NCBI GenBank assembly: GCA_902783735.1
Contig: CACZSE010000007.1
Location: 1 to 7,043 of the forward strand
DNA length: 7,043 nucleotides
Direction: 5' to 3'
DNA from: an uncultured Lachnospiraceae bacterium
GTDB lineage: Bacteria > Bacillota > Clostridia > Lachnospirales > Lachnospiraceae
Part shown: positions 1 through 5,988 of the stretch, piece by piece
How the letters are laid out: every line of letters begins with the position of its first letter
Position numbering within the stretch: position 1 is the stretch's first letter
The notes under the pieces: model-generated
The model's input: the letters and a program-made list of their open reading frames with translations, nothing else
The model's database searches: none
What the model was told of the DNA's origin: nothing
Program-made: the position numbers and the translations under genes

Positions 1-903
1 ATCTGTATCCATGAAGGATTTTTCTATACGATCGATATGATCAAGTAAGAATTTCCTGTATGTATCATCCTTGACATATGCGGCCGTGCCCACTGAAGGA
101 TCACCGTTGATAACTTCCAGAATGGTCTCTTTAAGGCTCGGATAATAAGGCAGAGTCTTTCCTATTACCTTTTCGCGAATGTCTTTATATACGTAGTTTA
201 CCGAATAAACATTTTCATTTAACTTTTTAAGATCATCTACACTTATGGAAGAGATGTCCTTTTTCTTGGGTGACTTGCCGCCCTCTTCTTCTGATTCTCC
301 AAGAAGAGACTTGCCACCGATAAGCAATGAAAGGTATTTGAGTTCCAGATTGCTGTTGGTATATATCTTACCTATGTTCTCTTCATCGGCAAGGATGATG
401 ATCTTACAACCGCAGTGTTCTATAAGGTTATCTATAAATCCGAGTACCTCATCTACCGGTATTGTACATCTTTCAAGGTCATCAAAACAGATAACAAAAT
501 TCTTTACCTTACTCAGTTCCTTCATGGTGCTGAATTTACTCAGATCCATGGAAACCATGTCATTTATAGATACCGATACAGCCTTACTTGCTATTGCGAA
601 CATGCCGTTTGCGGCATTTAAGACTTCCTTTGAATTGTTGCCTTTTTTCCACTTTATATGCAACATGAAATTGGTCATCAGCTGTTTTGCCAATGCATCT
701 ATGGTCGCGATACCATACAGAGAAATATAAATGTTCTCTCTTACGCTTCCATCTGTAACTGCCGTAGTTACGGCGTCTACCAGATGATGCTCATACAGAT
801 AAGTTTTACCCGAACCCCACGGGCTGTCGATAAGAATGGCATACTGAGCCATATCGTCCCTAACATACTCTCTAACACTTTTAATGATCTCTTCTCGTGT
901 CAT
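1..903 (-). CDS. KAP-family P-loop NTPase, C-terminus cut by the window edge
   Basis: Partial gene: 301 codons are visible from an ATG at 903 and the frame is still open at base 1. The protein has a KAP-type (Kidins220/PifA) NTPase core. The Walker A region is IDSPWGSGKTYL at residues 25-36, with K33 and T34 binding phosphate. The Walker B region is FVICFDDLERC at 136-146, with D141/D142 matching the FDDLDR signature of KAP proteins. A following beta strand, KIIILADEENI (167-177), resembles the KAP 'NEEKI' segment. The first Walker A glycine is serine here (S27). No transmembrane segment is evident in the visible part, although many KAP proteins have them inserted. A short charged linker (about 203-215) breaks the domain. 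A GGTGGAGG ribosome binding site lies 8 bases before the ATG. The gene starts 23 bp after the G1PDH-like gene, so co-transcription is likely. Family assignment is firm; function is unknown. PifA-like phage exclusion is one possibility. Confidence 0.85.
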   Translation of the reverse strand, partial: MTREEIIKSVREYVRDDMAQYAILIDSPWGSGKTYLYEHHLVDAVTTAVTDGSVRENIYISLYGIATIDALAKQLMTNFMLHIKWKKGNNSKEVLNAANGMFAIASKAVSVSINDMVSMDLSKFSTMKELSKVKNFVICFDDLERCTIPVDEVLGFIDNLIEHCGCKIIILADEENIGKIYTNSNLELKYLSLLIGGKSLLGESEEEGGKSPKKKDISSISVDDLKKLNENVYSVNYVYKDIREKVIGKTLPYYPSLKETILEVINGDPSVGTAAYVKDDTYRKFLLDHIDRIEKSFMDTD

Positions 904-926
904 TTGCTAAACCTCCACCTTTAATA

Positions 927-1991
927 TTATTTATTATTCTTCATTCTTTCATATATCTCATCGAGCCATTCTCTGTTAAGCTCGGTGTTATTAAGGATCG
1001 TCACTCTGTCAGGTCTTGTTGAAGCAGCCCTCATCCATATATTTGCAAAAAGATCCTTGTCTATCCCGTAACTCGCAGGATCAAGGTCCAGTCCGTAGGC
1101 TCTGCACACCTCAAGCATCTTCATATCGTCACGTCCCTGAAAATTCGCAGCGCCTACCGTTCCGAGCGCAACTGCAAGTCCGTGACTGATCTTTATATCA
1201 GGATAGTACTCTTCAAGCGCATGACAGAAAAGATGCTCGCTCCCGCTGCACGGCCTTGACGACCCTGCTATTTCCATTGCGAGTCCGCCCATCACCAGCG
1301 CTCTTGCAAGCGTACGCAAAAAACCGATGCTGTTAACATTTTTCTCATCAAAATGAGCTATGGAATCATAACACATCCATGCTATTGAATATGCAAAATC
1401 ATCTACCGGCTTTCCCAAAGCCTGTGCCGATAACGCCCAGTCATAGACTGCGGTATATTTTCCTATCGTATCACCGATACCGCCCAGAGTCTGTATCTGA
1501 GGTGCTTTCTGTATCATCGTTGTATCAACCAGTATCGCCGTAGGTATCTTGCATGCAAGAGTCTTTCTGTTGCCGCCTTCGGTTCCGAGAACCGCAAACG
1601 GAGACGCAAGTGAATCATTGCTAAGGTTGGTAGGAAGGCAGATATATACCGCCTTGCTCACATATGCTGCATATTTGGCAACATCAAGCACCCGTCCGCC
1701 GCCAAATCCCACGACCACCTTTATATCATCTATGCAGATCTTCTTTGCAATACTTACCGCTTCATCAAAATCGGCACGTACGATCTCATATACCTCAGCA
1801 TTGTTATAGTCTGCCTGTATCTCGGTGACTATATCTTCATACAGGTCACGAAGAAACTTTTCAGTTATGATCAGCGATCTCTTTCCCTCGATCTCGGGCA
1901 GGTATCTTTTTACTGCCTCATCCGTCCGAGTAAATATGTCTTCTTCAACTACAAGACAAAGTGGCAGATTAAAGCGTGAATGCTGGTTCAT
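927..1991 (-). CDS. sn-glycerol-1-phosphate dehydrogenase family protein (iron-containing alcohol dehydrogenase superfamily)
   Basis: 354 aa, complete. The N-terminal half is a nucleotide-binding fold with GFGGGRVLDVAKYAA (95-109), the GGGxxxD element that binds NAD(P) phosphates. PTNLSNDSLASP (120-131) corresponds to the PTxxSxDGxASP segment of glycerol-1-phosphate dehydrogenases (archaeal EgsA, Bacillus AraM). The C-terminal half carries the expected metal ligands: D174 in GDTIGK, a histidine in SGSEHLFCHALE (H253 or H257), and H270 in SHGLAVALG. SGSEHxFxHALE is more typical of G1PDHs than of glycerol or butanol dehydrogenases. Known members reduce dihydroxyacetone phosphate to sn-glycerol-1-phosphate in the cytoplasm; that activity is inferred here. 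The length fits the archaeal enzymes (about 340-350 aa) better than AraM (about 394). The start is supported by GAGGA 9 bases upstream. It has its own promoter (2049-2078) and is followed closely by the KAP NTPase gene. It is only distantly similar to the other iron alcohol dehydrogenase in this window, so it is not a recent duplicate. Confidence 0.85.
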   Translation of the reverse strand: MNQHSRFNLPLCLVVEEDIFTRTDEAVKRYLPEIEGKRSLIITEKFLRDLYEDIVTEIQADYNNAEVYEIVRADFDEAVSIAKKICIDDIKVVVGFGGGRVLDVAKYAAYVSKAVYICLPTNLSNDSLASPFAVLGTEGGNRKTLACKIPTAILVDTTMIQKAPQIQTLGGIGDTIGKYTAVYDWALSAQALGKPVDDFAYSIAWMCYDSIAHFDEKNVNSIGFLRTLARALVMGGLAMEIAGSSRPCSGSEHLFCHALEEYYPDIKISHGLAVALGTVGAANFQGRDDMKMLEVCRAYGLDLDPASYGIDKDLFANIWMRAASTRPDRVTILNNTELNREWLDEIYERMKNNK

Positions 1992-2048
1992 GTTTCCAGT
2001 TCCTCAAACTTATGTAAACCATTGTTCCAGTAAACAAATCCAAATATC

Positions 2049-2078
2049 AGTATAGCACAGTCGGATGTTTTCCCTCAA
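2049..2078 (-). promoter_or_regulatory. Sigma-A-type promoter with extended -10 for the G1PDH-like/KAP NTPase unit
   Basis: On the minus strand, TTGAGG (2073-2078) is followed by an 18-bp spacer and TATACT (2049-2054). A TGC immediately before the -10 gives an extended -10 element. Transcription would start near 2042, leaving a leader of about 50 bases before the ATG at 1991. The -35 overlaps the stop codon of the AlaX-like remnant, so this promoter may have arisen with or after that duplication. The upstream terminator at 2187-2227 separates it from the alcohol dehydrogenase gene. Confidence 0.65.
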
Positions 2079-2179
2079 GAGATACTGTACCGGAATTTCC
2101 TTATTTTATCCTGCGCGTCTTCCGTCCTTTCCCGGATCATTTCAGCCGAACCGCCTAACTTTGATCCCGGCTCAGGTTT
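2075..2179 (-). pseudogene. Remnant of the 3' end of an alaX-like gene
   Basis: Reading the minus strand from just after an in-frame stop (2180-2182) to a TGA at 2075-2077 gives a short peptide containing LGGSAEMIRER and ending in YSIS. It aligns without gaps to the end of the AlaX protein encoded at 3545-4738, which contains GGGSAEMIQGK and ends in KSLS. Both have 19 residues between the conserved GSAEMI and the stop. The DNA shares an identical 19-nt core (2134-2152 and 3604-3622), and both copies end in TCTTGAG around the stop codon. Beyond the core the match is patchy: the D, I, F, S and S positions are conserved. No ribosome binding site or start codon precedes it, so it is unlikely to be translated. 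Homology is clear to about 2155 and uncertain further upstream. Confidence 0.75.
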
Positions 2180-2186
2180 TCAACAT

Positions 2187-2227
2187 AAAAACACAGATGA
2201 TATATCATATGGATATACCACCTGTGT
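2187..2227 (-). terminator. Intrinsic terminator of the alcohol dehydrogenase gene
   Basis: On the minus strand the arms ACACAGGTGGTATAT (2213-2227) and ATATATCATCTGTGT (2191-2205) form a 15-bp stem with two G-U wobbles and a 7-base loop. A TTTTTAT run follows directly. The stem starts 11 bases past the TAG stop of the dehydrogenase. It is a well-formed Rho-independent terminator and separates this gene from the G1PDH-like unit downstream. Confidence 0.85.
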
Positions 2228-2238
2228 ATATATTCTCT

Positions 2239-3417
2239 CTACATGCTGGCTCTGAATATAGCTAGCATGTCAGCTTCATTCAAAACTCTTGCAGAGCCCA
2301 TCTCTCCGCCTACACCGACCGCACATTTATGAGCCATAAGTACAAGATCCTCATCGGTAGCTTTTACTCCGAGTTCTCTTAAATTGGTAGGCATGTTTAT
2401 CTCGCGATAGAAATCTTCCATGGCTTCAATACCCTTAAGAGCGATCTCTTCATCGGTTCCCGCATTTTCAACTTCCATTACGTTAAGCGCGAACTTTTTA
2501 AATCTCGGCAGACAGTTCTTATAGACATACCTTGCCCAGCTTCCCCATATAGCAGCAAGGCCTGCACCATGTGCTACATCATAAAGGCCGCCCAACTCAT
2601 GCTCAAGCTTATGAGTCATCCAGTCTCCGCCATCATTTCCGCATCCTGTAAGACCGTTATGAGCAAGGCTTCCTGCCCACATAACTTCGGCTCTTGCATC
2701 GTAGTTTTTAGGGTCCTTTGCAAGTATCTTCGCATTTTCCTTTACGGTCTTTAAAAGTCCCTCAGCCAATGCGTCCGTCAGATCCATATTTCCGCCGTTT
2801 GTGAAATATCTCTCCATTGTATGCATCATGATATCTGTGCAACCACATGCAGTCTGATAATCCGGCAATGTCATAGTCAGTTCGGGATTCATGATGGCAA
2901 ATTTTGGTCTTGAATAATCACTGCTGTAGCCTCGTTTTACAAGGCCTTCTTCTTTTGTGATCACCGAAGAATCACTCATCTCACTTCCGGTTGCGGCAAT
3001 GGTCAATATAACACCTAACGGAAGGCAGGCATTTGCTTTTCTCTTATAATCATAGAAATCCCACACATCTCCGCCGTTGGTCACTCCGTAACCGATGGCT
3101 TTTGCCGAATCGATCGCGCTTCCTCCGCCGACAGCAAGTATAAAATCCACATTCTCTTTCTTGCAGAGTTCTATACCTTCGTAAACAAGCCCCAAGTGGG
3201 GATTCGGAACGGCTCCTCCAAGCATGATGTACTCAATGTTTTCTTTATCAAGTATATCCGTTACTCTCTTCATAAGACCTGAACGGATAACACTTCCGCC
3301 GCCGTAGTGAATGAGTATCTTCTTACCGCCAAACTCCTTTATGAGCTCAGCAACCTTAAGCTCTGTATCTTTTCCGAAAACAACTTTTGTGGGTGTATAG
3401 TAGTTAAAATTATACAT
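2239..3417 (-). CDS. Iron-dependent butanol-type alcohol dehydrogenase (BDH/YqhD group)
   Basis: 392 aa from the preferred start at 3417, giving MYNFNYYTPTKVVFGKDTE, the characteristic N-terminus of clostridial butanol dehydrogenases. An in-frame ATG at 3444 would add nine residues, but AAAGGAG (3424-3430) lies 6 bases before the 3417 ATG, which decides the start. The cofactor half has YGGGS (38-42) and GGGSAIDSAKAIG (97-109). The metal half has D194 and H198 in CTDIMMH, then H269 and H283, with the 14-residue spacing of the Zn/Fe ligands in YqhD-type enzymes. The enzyme should interconvert aldehydes and primary alcohols with NAD(P)H in the cytoplasm, as in fermentative alcohol formation or aldehyde detoxification; the substrate cannot be read from sequence. 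It stands alone, 127 bp downstream of alaX, and ends in a strong terminator. The gene is bracketed by direct copies of the alaX 3' end, which hints that it was inserted here. Residues and length look intact. Confidence 0.93.
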   Translation of the reverse strand: MYNFNYYTPTKVVFGKDTELKVAELIKEFGGKKILIHYGGGSVIRSGLMKRVTDILDKENIEYIMLGGAVPNPHLGLVYEGIELCKKENVDFILAVGGGSAIDSAKAIGYGVTNGGDVWDFYDYKRKANACLPLGVILTIAATGSEMSDSSVITKEEGLVKRGYSSDYSRPKFAIMNPELTMTLPDYQTACGCTDIMMHTMERYFTNGGNMDLTDALAEGLLKTVKENAKILAKDPKNYDARAEVMWAGSLAHNGLTGCGNDGGDWMTHKLEHELGGLYDVAHGAGLAAIWGSWARYVYKNCLPRFKKFALNVMEVENAGTDEEIALKGIEAMEDFYREINMPTNLRELGVKATDEDLVLMAHKCAVGVGGEMGSARVLNEADMLAIFRASM

Positions 3418-3504
3418 ATCGATCTCCTTTATGAAATAAACCACACATCTATTAGATTATCTCATATATCAGAAGATTATTCTATTTGATTTTTGTTATG
3501 ATCA

Positions 3505-3532
3505 TTTATATTTTTACACAGCCATTGAATAA
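3505..3532 (-). promoter_or_regulatory. Possible promoter of the alcohol dehydrogenase gene
   Basis: The best match in the gap is TTATTC (3527-3532), a 16-bp spacer and TATAAA (3505-3510) on the minus strand. The -35 is poor, so this is tentative. No convincing terminator separates alaX from the dehydrogenase, and read-through from alaX is equally possible. Confidence 0.3.
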
Positions 3533-3544
3533 GTTCCATTACTC

Positions 3545-4738
3545 TCAAGACAGGCTTTTCCAAAACTCGTTAATCCTGTCTGGGGTTACATTTACTTTCC
3601 CCTGGATCATTTCAGCCGAACCTCCGCCCTTAGCATCCAGTTCCTCCCTCATTTTCCGGGCAAGTATTTTTGCATCCATATCCTTTCCCCCGGCATAATA
3701 TCTGTAGCCTCTTTCATCATCTCCGACAAAGAGTCCCACAAAACCATCACGCAGTGATATGAACTCGTTGTAAATATTCTTCATGTTTGCAGCAGAAAGC
3801 TCCATGTCGGTAAATATACATTTATCATAAACACCGGCCTTTATATCCTCAACGATGATCTTTTCGGTGAGTTCAGCAATCTTTGAATTAAGCATCATGT
3901 TCTCATTTTTTAGACTCTCCACAAGTTTAGGCACATTATCTGCATGTGTGGAGAATCCTCTTGCAACAATCTCGAGATTGTCTATGTTATGCTCTATGTA
4001 TTCAAGAGCCCTTCTTCCGCAAAGGATACTTAACTGCGTGCCTCCCTTAAACTTTGTAAAAGAAATGATCTTGATGATCCCGATCGCTCCGGTCTGTTTT
4101 ACATGAGGAGCACAGCATGCGCACACATCGACAGTCTCATTCTCATCACCTATAGTTATAAGTCTTACCTGACCCGCAATATCTATCTTGCTCCTGTACT
4201 CTATATCCTTTATCTCATCTTTAGAAGGATATGAATCGGTTATCGGAAGGTTTTTATAGATGATCATATTTGCCTGTTTTTCAAGTTCTCTTATCTGTGC
4301 ACCATCTAACATCCCGCTTACGACCAGTGTCACTGCCTCATCATCACTTAAATGAAAGCCTATGTTATCATATCCGAAGCTGCTATGAATAAGACCTGAA
4401 AGAATATGCTCACCGCTGTGATTTTGCATTCTGTCAAAACGGGTAGGCCAGTCTAGTTTACATAATACAGTCGTCCCCTCATCTATCTTTCCATCGACCT
4501 CATATCTGATATCGGTCTCGGTCTCGGAAGCAGATCCCAACAATTCTCCGTTTATCACGTTAACAGTCACGTTATCAAACGTTATCGTGCCCCTGTCCGC
4601 ATACTGACCGCCTTCTTCGGGAAAGAATATGGTCTCCTTTAGTTTTATGTAAACCTTCTCGTCTTCCTCATAACAATCTGTAACTACAGTCGAAAGCTCT
4701 GTTCTATAACTGTCTCTTTCATATATCTTATCTGTCAA
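3545..4738 (-). CDS. alaX: AlaX-type alanyl-tRNA editing protein with C-terminal DHHA1 domain
   Basis: The preferred start is a TTG at 4738, giving 397 aa beginning (M)TDKIYERDSYRTEL. An AGGAG (4746-4750) lies 7 bases before it, and the product begins where AlaX-L proteins usually do. The in-frame ATG at 4759 would add seven residues and has no good ribosome binding site. The N-terminal part contains FFPEEGGQYADRG (about 38-50), as in AlaRS/AlaX editing domains. Zinc ligands are H107 and H111 in NHSGEH, then C208 and H212 in CCAPH, in place of the commoner CGGTH. A helical stretch (about 270-297) leads into a DHHA1-like domain ending in AKGGGSAEMIQG (369-380). The family hydrolyses mischarged Ser- or Gly-tRNA(Ala) in trans; that role is inferred. 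It follows the small regulator gene by 33 bp and probably belongs to the same transcript. A decayed copy of its 3' end lies at 2075-2155. Confidence 0.9.
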   Translation of the reverse strand: MTDKIYERDSYRTELSTVVTDCYEEDEKVYIKLKETIFFPEEGGQYADRGTITFDNVTVNVINGELLGSASETETDIRYEVDGKIDEGTTVLCKLDWPTRFDRMQNHSGEHILSGLIHSSFGYDNIGFHLSDDEAVTLVVSGMLDGAQIRELEKQANMIIYKNLPITDSYPSKDEIKDIEYRSKIDIAGQVRLITIGDENETVDVCACCAPHVKQTGAIGIIKIISFTKFKGGTQLSILCGRRALEYIEHNIDNLEIVARGFSTHADNVPKLVESLKNENMMLNSKIAELTEKIIVEDIKAGVYDKCIFTDMELSAANMKNIYNEFISLRDGFVGLFVGDDERGYRYYAGGKDMDAKILARKMREELDAKGGGSAEMIQGKVNVTPDRINEFWKSLS

Positions 4739-4771
4739 CTGAACGCTCCTGCCTTTCATTTATATCAAAAT

Positions 4772-5065
4772 CTATCCCACACTCTCTTCTATTATCTTTT
4801 TTAGCAGCGCTACATATTCCTCAAACTGAGTCATGCCATGATCGGTGATGGTGTAAGTAGTTTTGGTCTTTTTATTTTCTATTATTTTATCGGAAGTGAT
4901 ATACTGCCATTCTTCAAGCTTCATGAGCTGTACGCTGAGGTTTCCCTTTGTTGTCTGGGTCAGATCAAGCAACTCATTAAAGGTCTTTGAAGAAGAGACT
5001 AAAGAACTGACGATCTTTATCCTTAGTTTCTGACAGAGTGCCTCCGGTATCTCATTCATATTCAT
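4772..5065 (-). CDS. Small winged-helix transcriptional regulator
   Basis: 97 aa. A helix-turn-helix spans about residues 29-57 (FNELLDLTQTTKGNLSVQL then KLEEWQYI), where NLSVQLMKLE is the recognition helix. A basic wing follows (about 58-75, with NKKTKTTYTIT), then a C-terminal helix (76-94) suited to dimerisation. The size and layout fit the short MarR/PadR-like 'HTH_34' winged-helix proteins. No ligand-binding domain is present, so any signal must act through the dimer or through partner proteins. The start codon overlaps the stop of the upstream membrane protein gene as ATGA (5062-5065), which indicates translational coupling. A second ATG lies two codons in (5059) and cannot be excluded. 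In this family, regulators paired with a membrane protein often control their own operon. The palindrome at 5847-5870 in the operon promoter is the obvious candidate site. DNA binding is secure; the target is inferred. Confidence 0.87.
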   Translation of the reverse strand: MNMNEIPEALCQKLRIKIVSSLVSSSKTFNELLDLTQTTKGNLSVQLMKLEEWQYITSDKIIENKKTKTTYTITDHGMTQFEEYVALLKKIIEESVG

Positions 5066-5802
5066 GATTCTTTACCTGCAGATGTTGCTTCTACTCTCTT
5101 CTTTATAAGTACACCAATGATTATATAACCTATACCGGATACAAGGAAGGCAAATATGCCTGAAAGCGTCGTGTATACTTCATATCCGGGAAACTTCATT
5201 AAAGTCTCGTAGTCTGTCGTACCCGACATGTAAGACAGCTCGACCATTGAAAAAAACATCCGAACAAACATTATGAACACCCCAATTATCTTTATATAAG
5301 GTTTTCTTGATATATTTGAGTATATGATAATGATCATCAGGAATAATATTGCGCCGGACAGATCCCCTGAATTTACTAAGTAAAGATAAGCCGGGTCAGT
5401 CATTGGTAATAACCCTTTATCTATCATATTATACTGTATAAGGCTTATGATAATACGAAAAACAGGTAACAGGATAGATATCACAGCCCATGTGTCTATT
5501 ATGCTTAAGTAGAATCTGTTATTATATTTTTTTTCTGTTTTACATATCAGGATATAAGCACTCATCGGAACTGCAAAGGATAAGATATGTATAAGTACAG
5601 TACTGAATGTCAGAAACTCTGTACGAACAGGTGTGTTAAACACAAGAATTACCGACAGGTACGATGCAAGAGTCAGAACAATATTGCATATACCAAAAGT
5701 AAGGCAAAGCTTGTAAAGTCCCTTATAGCTTATCTTGGATTCATCCATGGTGCTTTTAATGATATTGATGTTTTCTATGGCTTCATTTGCTGTTGTGTTC
5801 AT
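5062..5802 (-). CDS. Six-helix integral membrane protein of unknown function
   Basis: 246 aa with a hydrophilic N-terminus (about 30 residues) and six probable membrane segments at about 32-55, 66-88, 101-123, 147-162, 169-190 and 211-234. It ends in a short basic cytoplasmic tail (KKRVEA). There is no signal peptide and no transporter, protease or kinase motif that I can recognise. An AGGGGA element 5-7 bases before the ATG supports the start. It is the first gene of a unit with the winged-helix regulator (4-bp overlap) and probably alaX. The tight coupling to the regulator suggests that this protein is its main target, or a membrane partner that senses or exports something. I do not recognise the family, and the function is left open. 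Confidence 0.8.
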   Translation of the reverse strand: MNTTANEAIENINIIKSTMDESKISYKGLYKLCLTFGICNIVLTLASYLSVILVFNTPVRTEFLTFSTVLIHILSFAVPMSAYILICKTEKKYNNRFYLSIIDTWAVISILLPVFRIIISLIQYNMIDKGLLPMTDPAYLYLVNSGDLSGAILFLMIIIIYSNISRKPYIKIIGVFIMFVRMFFSMVELSYMSGTTDYETLMKFPGYEVYTTLSGIFAFLVSGIGYIIIGVLIKKRVEATSAGKES

Positions 5803-5846
5803 GGTCTTCCCCTTTCATGTGGATCATGATGATCGTTTTATGGTTT

Positions 5847-5870
5847 ATATTTTAAACCTGTTTAAAATAT
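5847..5870. promoter_or_regulatory. Perfect 11+11 bp palindrome overlapping the promoter, putative operator
   Basis: The arms ATATTTTAAAC (5847-5857) and GTTTAAAATAT (5860-5870) are perfectly complementary and separated by two bases. The palindrome abuts the -35 and covers the whole spacer and the -10. Its size and symmetry suit a winged-helix dimer, and the gene for such a protein is second in the operon. Autorepression is inferred from this arrangement. Confidence 0.65.
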
Positions 5871-5876
5871 TGTCAA
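5849..5876 (-). promoter_or_regulatory. Sigma-A promoter of the membrane protein/regulator/alaX unit
   Basis: On the minus strand a perfect TTGACA (5871-5876) is followed by a 16-bp spacer and TAAAAT (5849-5854; five of six consensus bases). Transcription should start near 5842, leaving about 40 bases of leader before the ATG at 5802. The spacer and -10 are occupied by a palindrome, so this promoter is probably repressed by a dimeric regulator. Confidence 0.75.
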
Positions 5877-5896
5877 GTGGTTTTATGAAATTTTTA

Positions 5897-5929
5897 AGCG
5901 GCATAAACAGCAAAGCCGTTTACACCGCT
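5897..5929 (-). terminator. Long hairpin downstream of the DUF6033-like gene, probable but atypical terminator
   Basis: On the minus strand, AGCGGTGTAAACGGC (5915-5929) and GCTGTTTATGCCGCT (5897-5911) can pair over all 15 positions, including three G-U wobbles, around a 3-base loop. It lies about 60 bp past the stop at 5989 and upstream of the next promoter, where a terminator is expected. What follows the stem is A-rich (TAAAAATTTC) and not a U-run, so simple intrinsic termination is doubtful. Confidence 0.45.
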
Positions 5930-5988
5930 CATATCACATTTAAACCTTATAATAGTTTTCAGATCCATAAGGATAAATAAAACATATA

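Noticed and set aside
245..730. Plus-strand open frame of 161 codons
   Set aside because: It lies wholly inside the KAP NTPase gene on the other strand, which has clear Walker motifs and a ribosome binding site. The plus-strand product has no recognisable domain and no good ribosome binding site.
2065..2265. Plus-strand open frame of 66 codons in the gap before the G1PDH-like gene
   Set aside because: It runs through the terminator, the alaX remnant and the minus-strand promoter, and ends inside the dehydrogenase gene; no ribosome binding site is evident.
927..3417. The two iron-type dehydrogenases as a tandem duplication
   Set aside because: They share only the superfamily GGG motif and the general metal-site layout. 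The metal motifs and N-termini belong to different families (G1PDH and butanol dehydrogenase), and the genes are in separate transcription units.
3418..3444. Longer N-terminus for the alcohol dehydrogenase starting at ATG 3444
   Set aside because: AAAGGAG lies inside this segment, 6 bases before the ATG at 3417, and homologues begin at the MYNFNYYTP sequence.
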